Assembly (NCBI RefSeq): GCF_000331245.1 | Contig: NZ_ANFZ01000009.1 | Location: forward strand, 434,001 to 498,000 | Origin: Blastomonas sp. AAP53 | GTDB lineage: Bacteria > Pseudomonadota > Alphaproteobacteria > Sphingomonadales > Sphingomonadaceae | DNA length: 64,000 nt | Direction of reading: 5' to 3' | In this document: piece after piece, positions 49,292 to 58,545 of the stretch | Layout: each line of letters begins with the position of its first letter | How positions within the stretch are numbered: the first letter of the stretch is position 1 | Notes under the pieces: model-generated | Seen by the model: only the letters and a program-made list of their open reading frames with translations | What the model was told of the DNA's origin: nothing | Databases searched by the model: none | Position numbers and translations under genes: made by a program

Positions 49292-50070
49292 GTTCGTCCA
49301 GCTTCGATCTCACCGGGCGCGTCGCGGTGATTACCGGGTCGTCGCGCGGTATCGGCGCGGCGATCGCGCGGCAGTTTGCCGCCCACGGCGCGAAGGTGGC
49401 GATCTCGAGCCGCAATCAGGATGCCTGCGATGCGATGGCGGGCGAGCTGAACGACCGGTACGGTGCGGGCACCGCGATTGCGGTCGCGGCCAGCATCTCG
49501 CGCAAGGAAGATCTGCAGCGGCTGGTCGAGCGCACCCGCACTGAGCTGGGCCCCATCGATACCGTCGTGTGCAATGCCGCCAGCAATCCCTATTACGGTC
49601 CGATGGCGGGCATCAGCGATGACCAGTTCCGCAAGATCATGGACAACAATATCCTCGCCAATCACTGGCTGATCCAGGCGGCGCTGCCCGATATGCGAGC
49701 GGCAGGGCGTGGATCGGTGATCATCATCTCGTCGATCGGCGGGATGCAGGGATCGGGCAGCATCGGCGTCTACAACATCTCGAAGGCCGCCGATTTCCAG
49801 CTGGCGCGCAACATGGCCTATGAGTTGGGCCCGGACAATATCCGTGTCAATTGCATCGCGCCGGGGCTGATCCAGACCGATATGGCGCGCGCCTTGTGGG
49901 AGGACGAAAAGGTGATGGGCTATGTCCGGCGCATCACCCCGCTACGCCGCATCGGCCAGCCGGACGAGATTGCCGGCGCTGCCGTCTTCCTGGCATCCGA
50001 CGCATCGACCTATATCACCGGCCAGTCCATCGTCATCGATGGTGGTACAACCATAGCAGCGGCGCTCTGA
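49288..50070 (+). CDS. SDR-family oxidoreductase
   Basis: A 260-residue classical short-chain dehydrogenase. Cofactor motif [14 protein letters not shown], then [10 protein letters not shown], the catalytic Ser in IISSIGG and Tyr/Lys in YNISKAAD; the C-terminus reads [11 protein letters not shown]. The GTG start overlaps the kinase stop (GTGA), indicating coupling. It resembles the mammalian DHRS4/bacterial FabG-like group. A hydroxyacyl or ketone substrate of the pathway is likely but not identifiable. Confidence 0.88.
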   Translation: MSSSSFDLTGRVAVITGSSRGIGAAIARQFAAHGAKVAISSRNQDACDAMAGELNDRYGAGTAIAVAASISRKEDLQRLVERTRTELGPIDTVVCNAASNPYYGPMAGISDDQFRKIMDNNILANHWLIQAALPDMRAAGRGSVIIISSIGGMQGSGSIGVYNISKAADFQLARNMAYELGPDNIRVNCIAPGLIQTDMARALWEDEKVMGYVRRITPLRRIGQPDEIAGAAVFLASDASTYITGQSIVIDGGTTIAAAL

Positions 50071-50096
50071 CAGCCGCACAACGGAGGGATGTTCTC

Positions 50097-50888
50097 ATGG
50101 ATCTTCAAGGCATGGTGGCCATCGTCACCGGCGCAGGCAGCGGCATCGGCAGGGCAAGTTCGCTGCTGTTCGCTCAGCATGGCGCAAAGGTCATCGCCAC
50201 CGACATTACCGGCAAGCAGGACGATACAGCCGCACAGAACCCCGATGCCATCACCGCAGTACAGGCCGATGTCAGCAAGGAGGCCGATGTGCAGATGCTC
50301 GTTGCCAAGGCGATCGAGCTCCACGGACGGCTCGACGTGTTCTTTGCCAATGCCGGGATTTCCGGGGGCTTCGATGGCATTTTCGACCAGACGGTGGAAG
50401 AATGGGAGCGCATCCTGCAGATCAACCTGATCGGCCCGTTCCTCGCGATCAAGCACGCGGGCAAGGTGATGGCAGAGGCTGGCAACGGCGGGTCGATCAT
50501 CTGCACCGCATCGGTCGCGGGTCTGCGATCGGGCGCAGGCGGCCCAGCCTATACCGCCAGCAAGGCGGGCGTGATCAATCTGGTCCGCATCGCCGCACAG
50601 CAGCTGACCGGAAGCAACGTGCGGTGCAACGCCATCTGCCCCGGCCTGATCGAGACCGGCATGACCGAGTTCATCTACACCAAGGCGCGCGAAAAGGGCT
50701 TCGAGGACAAGATCGGTCAGCTCAACCCGATGCAGCGCGGCGGCATCCCCACCGAGATCGCCGAAGCGGCGCTGTTCCTCGCCTCCGAACGATCCAGCTA
50801 TGTCAACGGCCACGCTTTGGTCGTCGACGGCGGTTTGACGAGTTCGCACCCCTATGCGCGGCAGCGCTTCGGCCAGACCGCGACATGA
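50097..50888 (+). CDS. SDR-family oxidoreductase
   Basis: A 263-residue short-chain dehydrogenase with cofactor motif [25 protein letters not shown], catalytic Ser in CTASVAGLR (TAS position) and Tyr/Lys in YTASKAGVI, and C-terminal [14 protein letters not shown]. It is 26 bases after the previous SDR, preceded by ACGGAGGGATG as a strong ribosome-binding site. The presence of three SDRs in the island suggests several hydroxyl or keto steps, or a substrate with more than one stereocentre. Confidence 0.88.
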   Translation: MDLQGMVAIVTGAGSGIGRASSLLFAQHGAKVIATDITGKQDDTAAQNPDAITAVQADVSKEADVQMLVAKAIELHGRLDVFFANAGISGGFDGIFDQTVEEWERILQINLIGPFLAIKHAGKVMAEAGNGGSIICTASVAGLRSGAGGPAYTASKAGVINLVRIAAQQLTGSNVRCNAICPGLIETGMTEFIYTKAREKGFEDKIGQLNPMQRGGIPTEIAEAALFLASERSSYVNGHALVVDGGLTSSHPYARQRFGQTAT

Positions 50889-50921
50889 CCTTCCCCCCCA
50901 TGGAGCAACGAAAGAGTTTTG

Positions 50922-52142
50922 ATGAGCATGCTTGTGTCTGACCCGGCTGATCTGGGCTTCAACCAGAATTTGCTGGCGCGTATTCCTGCGCATATCCGCA
51001 GCAAATATCTGGATACGGGTCGCCTGCCCCATGCCGCGCTGCTGATCGGTCGCGGTAACGAGGTTGCGCACCTTTCGCTGCAAGGCGATGCGCGCGAGGG
51101 CCAACCCATCGCCGAAGATGCGATCTTCCGTATCGCCAGCATGACCAAGCCGATCACGTCGATCGCGTTCATGCAGCTGATCGAAGAGGGCAAGATCGCC
51201 TTGTCCGATCCGGTGCACCGCGTGATCCCCGAATGGAGGAACCTGGGCGTGTTCGTTTCGGGTGGCGGGGCACAGCCCTTCGTCACGCGCCCGGCCACCC
51301 AGCCCATGCGGATGATCGATCTGCTGCGCCACACATCGGGACTGACCTACGGGTTTCAGGAGCGCACTCCGATCGATGCGGCCTATCGCGCGCGCAAGCT
51401 GGAAGCGTTTGCCGGTCCCGATCTGGAAGAGTTCATTCGCATCCTTGCGGACATCCCGCTGCAGTTCGATCCGGGCAGCGCGTGGAACTACTCGATCTCG
51501 ACCGACATTCTGGGAGCCATTCTGCAGCGGGTGGACAACAAGCCGCTCGATGAAGTGATCGCCGATCGCGTGACGCGCCCGCTGGGCATGGTCGATACGC
51601 ATTTTCAGATACCGGAGGGCAAGCTCGACCGCGTGCCGGATTGCTATGTGTTCCACCCCGAACAGAAGATGAAGCTGTACGATCCGGGCGCGACCACCGC
51701 CTGGGGTCGTGCGCCCAGCCAGCTGTCCGGCGGCGGCGGCATGGCATCGACGCTGAGCGATTACCACCGCTTCTGCCGCATGCTACTGGAAGGCGGGACG
51801 CTGGAGGGCGCGCGCATCATCGGGCGCAAGACGCTCGACCTGATGGTGGCCAACCACCTGCCCGGCGGCGGCGATCTGACGCAGCACAGCAAAGCGCTGT
51901 TCAGCGAGGCGGAGAATGCAGGCGCTGGCTTTGGCCTGGGCTTTGCAACCACCATCGACAACGCCGCGACTGCGGTGCCTGGATCGAATGGTGATTTCTA
52001 TTGGGGCGGCATGTTCTCCACCGCCTTTTTCGTGGATCCGGCAGAAGACATCATCATGATCTTCATGACGCAGTTGATGCCATCCAGCACCTATCCCATC
52101 CGGCGAGAGATCAAGACGATGCTCTACGCCGCTGTTGAATAA
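50922..52142 (+). CDS. serine hydrolase, beta-lactamase class C fold (family VIII esterase-like)
   Basis: A 406-residue enzyme with the class C beta-lactamase/esterase fold. The nucleophile is Ser73 in S-M-T-K (residues 73-76); the Tyr base is probably in WNYSIS, and [17 protein letters not shown] is the third motif of family VIII carboxylesterases. No signal peptide is seen, so it acts in the cytoplasm and is not a resistance enzyme. In this operon it could open an ester or lactone to release a hydroxy acid. ATG at 50922 follows an AACGAAAG region. Confidence 0.86.
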   Translation: MSMLVSDPADLGFNQNLLARIPAHIRSKYLDTGRLPHAALLIGRGNEVAHLSLQGDAREGQPIAEDAIFRIASMTKPITSIAFMQLIEEGKIALSDPVHRVIPEWRNLGVFVSGGGAQPFVTRPATQPMRMIDLLRHTSGLTYGFQERTPIDAAYRARKLEAFAGPDLEEFIRILADIPLQFDPGSAWNYSISTDILGAILQRVDNKPLDEVIADRVTRPLGMVDTHFQIPEGKLDRVPDCYVFHPEQKMKLYDPGATTAWGRAPSQLSGGGGMASTLSDYHRFCRMLLEGGTLEGARIIGRKTLDLMVANHLPGGGDLTQHSKALFSEAENAGAGFGLGFATTIDNAATAVPGSNGDFYWGGMFSTAFFVDPAEDIIMIFMTQLMPSSTYPIRREIKTMLYAAVE

Positions 52143-52160
52143 GCAAAGGAAACTAACGCC

Positions 52161-54188
52161 ATGTCAGACTCCCCCATTTCCACCGAGAAACGCGGCGACA
52201 TCCTGATCGTCACGTCGAACAATCCGCCGGTCAACGCGCTGGGTGCGGGCGTGCGCACCGGGCTCGACGCCGCTCTGAACGAAGCGGCTGCCGATGATGG
52301 CATCAAGGCCGTCGTCCTGATCTGCGCAGGCCAGACGTTCTTTGCCGGCGCCGACATCACCGAATTCGGCAAGCCGCCGGTCGAGCCGATGCTGCCGGCG
52401 GTGATTGGCCGCATGGAAGCGTTCGACAAGCCGGTGATCGCTGCGATCCACGGCACGGCGCTGGGTGGTGGTCTGGAGACCGCCTTGTGCGCGCATTATC
52501 GTGTCGCGGTGCCTTCGGCCAAGCTGGGCGTGCCCGAAGTGAAGCTGGGCCTGTTGCCCGGAGCCGGAGGCACGCAGCGCCTGCCGCGCGTCGTTGGCGT
52601 CAAGGCTGCGCTCGAAATGACCGCCAAGGGTGACCCCATCCCCGCCAAGCTGGCGCACCAATGGGGCCTGGTCGATGAGCTGGCCGAAGAAGGCGCATTG
52701 CTCGATGCAGCGCTGGCACTGGCCGACAAGGTCAAGTCCGTCCGCCCGATCCCCCGCGTCAGCGAACGCGATGCCACGCCCGATGCGGACGCTATCGAGG
52801 CGTTCAGGAAGGAAAATGCGCGCAAGTTCCGTGGCTTCGATGCGCCCGCTGCCAACATCGCCTGTGTCGAGGCGGCCACCCGCCTGCCATTCGCCGAAGG
52901 CATCGACTTCGAGCGCACCGAGTTCATGAAGCTGATGTTCGGATCGCAGTCTGCAGCCCAGCGGCACATTTTCTTCGCCGAACGCAAGGCGAGCAAGATC
53001 GACGGCATTGCCAGCGACATCGCGCTGCGTCCCATCACCAAGGTCGGCGTGATCGGTGCGGGCACCATGGGTGGCGGCATCACCATGAACTTCCTGTCAG
53101 CAGGCATCGCGGTGACGATCGTCGAGCAGGCAGAAGACGCGCTCACCCGCGGCGTCGGCGTGATCCGCAAGAATTACGAAGCCAGCGCTGCCAAGGGCCG
53201 CCTGACGACCGAACAGGTCGAAAAGGCGATGGGGCTGCTGACGCCATCGCTGACGCTCGACGATCTGGCCGATTGCGACCTGATCATCGAGGCGATCTTC
53301 GAGAACATGGACGTCAAAAAGGAGGTGTTCGGCAAGCTCGATGCGATCGCCAAGCAAGGCGCGATCCTGGCGAGCAACACCAGCTATCTCAACGTAGACG
53401 AGATTGCGGCATCGACCAGCCGTCCGCAGGATGTGGTGGGCATGCACTTCTTCTCGCCCGCCAACGTGATGAAGCTGCTTGAAGTCGTGCGCGGGGCGAA
53501 GACCGCCGATGATGTGCTTGCCACCGTCATGGCGCTGTCGAAGAAGATCAAGAAGGTCGCGGTCGTCGCCGGCGTCTGCCACGGCTTTATCGGCAACCGC
53601 ATGCTGATGCCGCGCCAGGTCGAGGCCAACAAGCTGCTGATGGAAGGCGCAACGCCCGAGCAGATCGACCGCGTCCATGTCGAGTTCGGCATGCCGATGG
53701 GTCCGTTCCAGATGAGCGATCTGGCTGGCGTCGATATCGGCTGGCACCGTGACCCGACCCGCATCGAGAGCATCCGCGACGCGCTGTGCGCCGAGGATCG
53801 CTGGGGCCAGAAAAAGGGCGCAGGCTTCTATGACTATGACGCCAAGCGCAATCCCACGCCTAGCCCGCGCGTTGCCGAGATCATCGAGGATTTCCGTTCG
53901 CGCTCGAACATGCCGCGCCGCGAGATCACCGATCAGGAGATCATCGAGCGCACGCTCTACACCATGGTCAACGAAGGCGCGATGATCCTGGAGGAAGGCA
54001 TGGCGCAGCGTGCGTCGGACGTCGATGTCGTCTGGATCTACGGCTATGGCTGGCCGGTCTATCGCGGCGGCCCGATGTTCTGGGCAGGGCTGGAAGGCAC
54101 TGGCAAGATCGTCGAAGGCTTGCAGAAGCACGGCTTTGCCGTGTCGCCATTGCTGGCGGAAAAGGCGGAGAAGAGCGAGGGGTTCTAA
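52161..54188 (+). CDS. bifunctional enoyl-CoA hydratase/3-hydroxyacyl-CoA dehydrogenase (FadB/FadJ-like)
   Basis: A 675-residue beta-oxidation fusion. The N-terminal crotonase domain has the oxyanion-hole GADITEFG region, Glu in GGGLETALC and Glu in [15 protein letters not shown] linker near residue 280 leads to the dehydrogenase domain: NAD motif [42 protein letters not shown] with the catalytic His, and GFIGNRML. No thiolase (fadA) follows, so the last beta-oxidation step must be encoded elsewhere. It closes the right operon before a strong terminator. Confidence 0.93.
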   Translation: MSDSPISTEKRGDILIVTSNNPPVNALGAGVRTGLDAALNEAAADDGIKAVVLICAGQTFFAGADITEFGKPPVEPMLPAVIGRMEAFDKPVIAAIHGTALGGGLETALCAHYRVAVPSAKLGVPEVKLGLLPGAGGTQRLPRVVGVKAALEMTAKGDPIPAKLAHQWGLVDELAEEGALLDAALALADKVKSVRPIPRVSERDATPDADAIEAFRKENARKFRGFDAPAANIACVEAATRLPFAEGIDFERTEFMKLMFGSQSAAQRHIFFAERKASKIDGIASDIALRPITKVGVIGAGTMGGGITMNFLSAGIAVTIVEQAEDALTRGVGVIRKNYEASAAKGRLTTEQVEKAMGLLTPSLTLDDLADCDLIIEAIFENMDVKKEVFGKLDAIAKQGAILASNTSYLNVDEIAASTSRPQDVVGMHFFSPANVMKLLEVVRGAKTADDVLATVMALSKKIKKVAVVAGVCHGFIGNRMLMPRQVEANKLLMEGATPEQIDRVHVEFGMPMGPFQMSDLAGVDIGWHRDPTRIESIRDALCAEDRWGQKKGAGFYDYDAKRNPTPSPRVAEIIEDFRSRSNMPRREITDQEIIERTLYTMVNEGAMILEEGMAQRASDVDVVWIYGYGWPVYRGGPMFWAGLEGTGKIVEGLQKHGFAVSPLLAEKAEKSEGF

Positions 54189-54212
54189 GATTCCCGCGGT
54201 CCTGCCGAAACA

Positions 54213-54246
54213 AAAAACCCCGCCGGATCGCTCCGGCGGGGTTTTT
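54213..54246 (+). terminator. terminator of the right acyl-CoA operon
   Basis: AAAAACCCCGCCGGA and TCCGGCGGGGTTTTT form a perfect 15-bp stem with loop TCGC, ending in a T-run. It lies 25 bases after the FadB/FadJ stop and may also serve the convergent gene, whose stop is 23 bases further on. Confidence 0.93.
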
Positions 54247-54269
54247 CACATTAATTCAGGCGATCAGAC

Positions 54270-55046
54270 TTATGCCGCGCCCAGGATGGCGTCGACAGCG
54301 GGCTTGTTCGCGGCACTGACCGTGCCCTTCTCGCGCAGCTCGGCGCCAACCGGCTTGGCTGCCTCGAGATAGCTTGCCTCACCCGTGGACTGGTTGAGCC
54401 CGATCAGGCTGGAGAACTCGGCATTGGCAAGATCGGCCGATGCCGGATCGGTTGCCCGACCTTCCTTGGCGATCGCAAGCGCCTGTTCGAAATGCGGCTG
54501 CGCGGCGGCCTTGTCCTGCCTGTTCAGGCTGAAGTTGCCCAGGTTGACCAGGATGGACACCAGCGTGTTACGAACGCCTGTGTTCGCCTTGTCGGCCTCA
54601 TACACCTTCATCCACTCAGGAGCAGCTTCGGTGTAAAGCGGTGCAATGGCATCGATGTTGCCTTGCGCGCCCTTCGAGTTGGCGAGGATCGTCAATGCGC
54701 TGGCGAGGAATCCGGCGTTCTGAATGTTGGCAGGATCGCGCGCGACGATTTCGCGGATCGTGGGCAGCGCTGGTTCAAGCTTGGCAGCCACTTCGGCGTG
54801 GTTGCCGGCAGCCTGCGCTTGCTGTGCAGCGGTGAAATCGGCGATGGCCTTGTTCTGCGCCTCGACCTGTTCGGGTGTCAGTGCAGCAGCAGGAGCTTGC
54901 GTGGCCTGCGTATTCTGGGCTCCAGCGGGGGCTTGCGCAGCCTGAGCGTCCGGCTTGCCGGCAGGTGACGCGGCGTCCTGTGCTAGGGCGGGGACAGCCA
55001 GCGCAGCGGACGAGAAAAACAAGGCAGTAATCGCAGATTTCAACAT
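54270..55046 (-). CDS. secreted TPR-like protein of unknown function
   Basis: A 258-residue protein with a signal peptide (MLKSAITALFFSSAALAVPALA, split at about residue 22), then a low-complexity Ala/Gln/Pro region (about residues 23-60), then helical repeats resembling TPRs: AIADFTAAQQAQAAGNHAEV and HFEQALAIAKEGRATDP. It is probably periplasmic and may act in protein-protein contacts. The start at MLKSAI begins the signal peptide; upstream in-frame residues are not signal-like. No partner is evident. Confidence 0.75.
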   Translation of the reverse strand: MLKSAITALFFSSAALAVPALAQDAASPAGKPDAQAAQAPAGAQNTQATQAPAAALTPEQVEAQNKAIADFTAAQQAQAAGNHAEVAAKLEPALPTIREIVARDPANIQNAGFLASALTILANSKGAQGNIDAIAPLYTEAAPEWMKVYEADKANTGVRNTLVSILVNLGNFSLNRQDKAAAQPHFEQALAIAKEGRATDPASADLANAEFSSLIGLNQSTGEASYLEAAKPVGAELREKGTVSAANKPAVDAILGAA

Positions 55047-55186
55047 GGGGGATGATCTCCTGAAGTGGTGACGACACCAGCCGACCGTACGGACAACCCA
55101 TGGGGCATTGAAACGGTGCGGCTGCATCGCGACGAAAAACGATAGCAACGTTTCAAAAACGCAGGTTTCGGGCTATCGTTCCGGCA

Positions 55187-55882
55187 TTAGCCGGTGGCAC
55201 TACAGCAAAAGTGATAGGCAGCGTCAAATGCCGCCCTGCGATGCGCCCGCGCTGCCAGCGCCTCGCCATCGGCGCCCCACAGTTCTTCCTGCCACAACTC
55301 TTCAAGGCAGATCGCCCGCCAAATCGTTTCGGAATCAAAGGCTTTTTCGATCAGCGCGAGCGATGAGACCAACGAGCCCCCGATGCTCGTCAAAGTCGAA
55401 AAAGCCGCCAGAGCGAACGGATCCATCGCTTCAACGGGGCTCCTCAAGCGCGACAGACTGTGCGGTGATTGCGGCTGGTGGATGATCCCCGCAACACGGA
55501 TCAGCTTGATATCATACCGATTTTCCGCCCACGCCAGCACCGGCTCCCAGTCCTTATCCTGCCTTTCAGCAAGCGGGTCGCCGGGGTCAGCGCGGTAGCA
55601 AAGGGTATCGCTTTCGCCATAGGCAGCGATATCATCGACGAACCGCTGCCGCTGCGCAGCGACCTGATCGATCGCGGCGTTGGCAAAGCCGGTATGCGGC
55701 ATCGACGCAATGACGATCTCATCGCCCTGCCCATCCCACTCGGCTGCGACCGCCTGCGCCATCGCGAGCGTCGGCAACACCAAGGGCTGGCGCATCGGGG
55801 TCTTTACCGGTCGGCCATCAAGCAACAGGGCATAGCCATCGTCGACGGGCTCGGTGGTCACGGTCTTGTAGAAACGCTTCAT
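55187..55882 (-). CDS. ATP12-family F1 ATPase assembly chaperone
   Basis: A 231-residue homologue of mitochondrial Atp12, which chaperones the alpha subunit during F1 ATPase assembly; it is shared by mitochondria and alphaproteobacteria. The N-terminus RFYKTVTTEPVDDGYALLLDGRPVKTP, AAEWDGQGDEI and DTLCYRADPGDPLAERQ are family signatures. The start was set at MKRFYK. It is last in the coupled run crcB-rluA family-HAD-small membrane protein-ATP12. Confidence 0.93.
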   Translation of the reverse strand: MKRFYKTVTTEPVDDGYALLLDGRPVKTPMRQPLVLPTLAMAQAVAAEWDGQGDEIVIASMPHTGFANAAIDQVAAQRQRFVDDIAAYGESDTLCYRADPGDPLAERQDKDWEPVLAWAENRYDIKLIRVAGIIHQPQSPHSLSRLRSPVEAMDPFALAAFSTLTSIGGSLVSSLALIEKAFDSETIWRAICLEELWQEELWGADGEALAARAHRRAAFDAAYHFCCSATG

Positions 55883-55892
55883 CGAGGTCTTT

Positions 55893-56117
55893 TCACTCTT
55901 CGGGCGGCGGGGATTTCCAGCGGGCAACCAGCATCTGAGGCAGGATGACCATCGCCATGACGCCTGCAGCGAGCAACACATAGCCGAACTCGCCAGGCAC
56001 AGCCGTGACACGGCCATAGGTAATCGCGACGGCCAGGGCGATCATCAGCGCGCCTGCGAGCCGAACCAGGCCGATGATGAAGAAACGCGAACGTGCGACC
56101 CGATCGTCGGCGGTCAT
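55893..56117 (-). CDS. small two-helix membrane protein
   Basis: A 74-residue protein with two hydrophobic segments (about residues 14-33 and 44-63), a basic N-terminus (DDRVARSR) and a short C-terminal tail ending WKSPPPEE. It overlaps the upstream HAD gene by four bases and ends ten bases before the ATP12 gene, so it is well placed as a real coupled gene. I do not recognise the family. A link to membrane ATP synthase assembly is possible only from position. Confidence 0.7.
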   Translation of the reverse strand: MTADDRVARSRFFIIGLVRLAGALMIALAVAITYGRVTAVPGEFGYVLLAAGVMAMVILPQMLVARWKSPPPEE

Positions 56118-56782
56118 CGCGGCCCCTGGATGATCTGGTCGAACAGCTGATCCATGTCGAAGGCGATCGATGCCGCGCCTGCCGCTTCAAGCTCGTGGGC
56201 ATCGTGATAGCCCCAGTCCACACCAATTGCGCGGACGCCGGCTGCCACGCCCATCGCCATGTCGTAGCTGGTATCACCGATGATCACGGCATGCTCGGGC
56301 GACGCCCCTGCATCGGCCAGCGCCTGATGGATCATCGAGGGATGCGGCTTGGAGGGGTGCCGGTCAGCGGTCTGCAGCGAGATGAAGCGCTGCTTGATGC
56401 CATGATGCGTCAGGCACAGGTCCAGCCCGCGGTCCGACTTGCCGGTTGCGACCGCCAGCAACCAGCCGGCGGCATCGAGCCGGTCGAGCAGATGTACCAG
56501 GCCGTCATAGAGCGGCTCATGCTGCAGGCTGCCGTTGCCGCGCAGCTCGTGAAAGGCATTCTTGTAGTGATCTGCCAATGCATCATGCAGCGCCGGATCT
56601 GCCTCTGGCACCATGATGCGCATCGCCTCGACGAGCGACAGTCCGACAATGCGCCGAACGTGATGATGGTCAGGATGACCCAGCCCTTCGGCTGCAAAAG
56701 CCATCTCCATCGCACGGCAGATGTTCGCTTGGCTGTCGACCAGCGTTCCATCGCAGTCGAAGATTGCGAGCCTGACCGTCAT
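56114..56782 (-). CDS. HAD-family phosphatase (phosphoglycolate phosphatase-like)
   Basis: A 222-residue HAD hydrolase of subfamily IA. Motif I is FDCDGTLVDS, motif II is ATGKSDRGL, motif III Lys in HPSKPHPSM and motif IV GDTSYDM. The helical cap fits the Gph-like group. The natural substrate may be 2-phosphoglycolate or another small sugar phosphate. Start and stop overlap the neighbours by four bases each. Confidence 0.9.
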   Translation of the reverse strand: MTVRLAIFDCDGTLVDSQANICRAMEMAFAAEGLGHPDHHHVRRIVGLSLVEAMRIMVPEADPALHDALADHYKNAFHELRGNGSLQHEPLYDGLVHLLDRLDAAGWLLAVATGKSDRGLDLCLTHHGIKQRFISLQTADRHPSKPHPSMIHQALADAGASPEHAVIIGDTSYDMAMGVAAGVRAIGVDWGYHDAHELEAAGAASIAFDMDQLFDQIIQGPR

Positions 56783-58041
56783 GGACGCTTGGGGCCCCGC
56801 TTCGGCGCGGCGCGCGGCGTGGTCGGTTTGGCAGGCTTGCCCCTTGCGGCGGGCTTGGCCGAGGTCGAACGGCTGCGACGCTCGCCGCGGCGTTCCTTGC
56901 GCAGCGTCTTGGCGTGCGCGCGTGCCTGCTGCTTCTTGATTTCGCGGGTCGCAGGCGCCGGGCCTTCATCGGCGAAAACAGCGTCGCCCAGCGACATATC
57001 GAAGCCCAGACTGACCATGGAATCCGCAAAATGCTCGGGCAGCTCCGCGGTCACGTCAAGCGCAGGACCATCGGGGTGCGGAATACGCAGCCGGCGGGCA
57101 TGCAGATGCATCTTTCGGCTGATCGTTCCGGTCAGAAACGCGTTCTGGCCGCCATATTTGCCATCGCCGACAATCGGGTGACCGATCGCGGCCATATGCA
57201 CGCGCAGCTGGTGGGTGCGCCCGGTGAACGGTTGCAAGGCCACCCAGGCGGCGCGCGAGCCGGCACGCTCGATCACCTGATAGGCGGTGCGGGAAGGCTG
57301 GCCGTTTTCCTCGTCGACATGCATCTTCTCGCCGCCGGTGCCCGGCTGCTTGGCCAGCGGCAGTTCGATCAGGCCCGAATAGATGTCGGGCACGCCGACA
57401 ACGAGCGCCCAATAGACCTTCTTGGCGTTGCGACCGGCGAACTTCTTGGAGAAATAGGCGGCGCTGCCCGGGGTGCGCGCCAGCAGCAGCACGCCCGACG
57501 TATCCTTGTCGAGCCGATGCACCAGCTTGGGACGAACCGGGCTGTCGTACATCAATGCCTCGGTCAGACCGTCGACATGCGCATGGGTGCGGGTGCCGCC
57601 CTGTGTGGCGAGCCCTGGCGGCTTGTTGATCACGACGGCCGCACGATCACGATGAATGACCATCGACTGCGCATAGGCGACCTGCTCGTCGCTCAGGCTC
57701 TTGGGCACGGTCCGCGCCGCAGCCGGGCGCTGTTCGGTGTCACCATCGGCAGGCGGAATGCGGATCGTCTGACCGGCAACGATGCGATCTCCTGGACCGA
57801 CGCGCTTGCCGTCCAGCCGTACCTGCCCCGTCCGCGCCCAGCGCGAGACAAGGTTGAAATTCACATCGGGCAGATGGCGATGGAACCAGCGGTCGAGGCG
57901 GATGCCATCGTCGTCGGTATCGACGGTGAACTGCCGGGCTTCGGCGGATTCCCTCGCGATGGCACTGCCTGCTGCTGCAGGACGCGCTCGCGCTGCCACG
58001 CGGGGCCGCGCTGCTGCGGTCTTGGCTACTGGCGGCTTCAT
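56779..58041 (-). CDS. RluA-family 23S rRNA pseudouridine synthase (RluC-like)
   Basis: A 420-residue RNA-modifying enzyme. An Ala/Arg-rich N-terminus (residues 1-35) precedes an S4 domain (IRLDRWFHRHLP...VSRWARTGQVRLDG), then the catalytic motif LVHRLDKDTSGVLLLA with its Asp, and GRTHQLRVHMA. After about residue 355 there is an extra Lys/Arg/Pro-rich tail (KKQQARAHAKTLRKERRGER, ending RGPKRP), which may bind rRNA. RluC makes pseudouridines 955, 2504 and 2580 in E. coli; the site here is not certain. Confidence 0.9.
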   Translation of the reverse strand: MKPPVAKTAAARPRVAARARPAAAGSAIARESAEARQFTVDTDDDGIRLDRWFHRHLPDVNFNLVSRWARTGQVRLDGKRVGPGDRIVAGQTIRIPPADGDTEQRPAAARTVPKSLSDEQVAYAQSMVIHRDRAAVVINKPPGLATQGGTRTHAHVDGLTEALMYDSPVRPKLVHRLDKDTSGVLLLARTPGSAAYFSKKFAGRNAKKVYWALVVGVPDIYSGLIELPLAKQPGTGGEKMHVDEENGQPSRTAYQVIERAGSRAAWVALQPFTGRTHQLRVHMAAIGHPIVGDGKYGGQNAFLTGTISRKMHLHARRLRIPHPDGPALDVTAELPEHFADSMVSLGFDMSLGDAVFADEGPAPATREIKKQQARAHAKTLRKERRGERRSRSTSAKPAARGKPAKPTTPRAAPKRGPKRP

Positions 58042-58430
58042 GGGATCGCCCTTGTCAAAGTAAACCCGATCGCCAGAGCCGCAACCGACAGCACGACCGA
58101 AGCCAGCGCATAGCCCAGCGCGGACCCAAGCTGGCCGCGTTCGATCATCTGGAACAGTTCGAGCGAAAAGGCGGAGAAAGTCGTGAACCCGCCCAGCATG
58201 CCCACGCCCGCAAACAGGCGAACAGGTTCGGCTGCATCGCCTTTCAGCACGAGCGCAGCCAGAGCGCCCATCAGCAGCCCGCCGATCACGTTGACGCTCA
58301 GCGTTGCGAGGGGAAAACTGCCATGGCCCAGCCGAAGGGCAAGCAACGTGGCCTGAAAACGCAAGGCTGCGCCCAAAGCGCCGCCCGCCATCACCAGTCC
58401 GGTGGCCTTGAATGTCAAATGCGCGTCCAT
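58038..58430 (-). CDS. crcB: fluoride channel CrcB/Fluc
   Basis: A 130-residue four-helix membrane protein that exports fluoride as a dual-topology dimer. GGALGAALRFQATLLAL, PLATLSVNVIGGLLMG with the pore Asn, and GFTTFSAFSLELFQM (Phe-box and central Thr/Ser) are diagnostic. It heads a coupled operon; its stop overlaps the next start. I looked for a fluoride riboswitch in the 115 bases upstream and did not see one; instead a long hairpin encloses the start codon. Confidence 0.94.
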   Translation of the reverse strand: MDAHLTFKATGLVMAGGALGAALRFQATLLALRLGHGSFPLATLSVNVIGGLLMGALAALVLKGDAAEPVRLFAGVGMLGGFTTFSAFSLELFQMIERGQLGSALGYALASVVLSVAALAIGFTLTRAIP

Positions 58431-58460
58431 CCCGCTGCCTTAGCGGGATTGGACGCGCAT
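58419..58460 (-). promoter_or_regulatory. hairpin enclosing the crcB start codon
   Basis: In the minus-strand transcript an 18-base segment (58436-58419), made of six bases before the ATG and the first four codons, is complementary to 58460-58442 with one bulged base. The loop is only AAGGC and contains the likely ribosome-binding AAGG. Formation would block initiation of crcB, the first gene of a coupled five-gene run. Confidence 0.6.
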
Positions 58461-58545
58461 TGGGAAGAATTATTCAACCTGCGTCGCGATCAGGCCGAAT
58501 GACCGTCTGGTTGCGGTCATGCCGGCCCGTTCAGGCAGGTGCCGG

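Noticed and set aside
50922-52142. Beta-lactamase (antibiotic resistance)
   Set aside because: The S-x-x-K motif belongs to the wider family VIII esterase group; there is no signal peptide and the gene lies in an acyl-CoA operon.
58431-58545. Fluoride riboswitch before crcB
   Set aside because: The characteristic conserved core and pseudoknot sequence could not be found; the long start-codon hairpin is a different structure.
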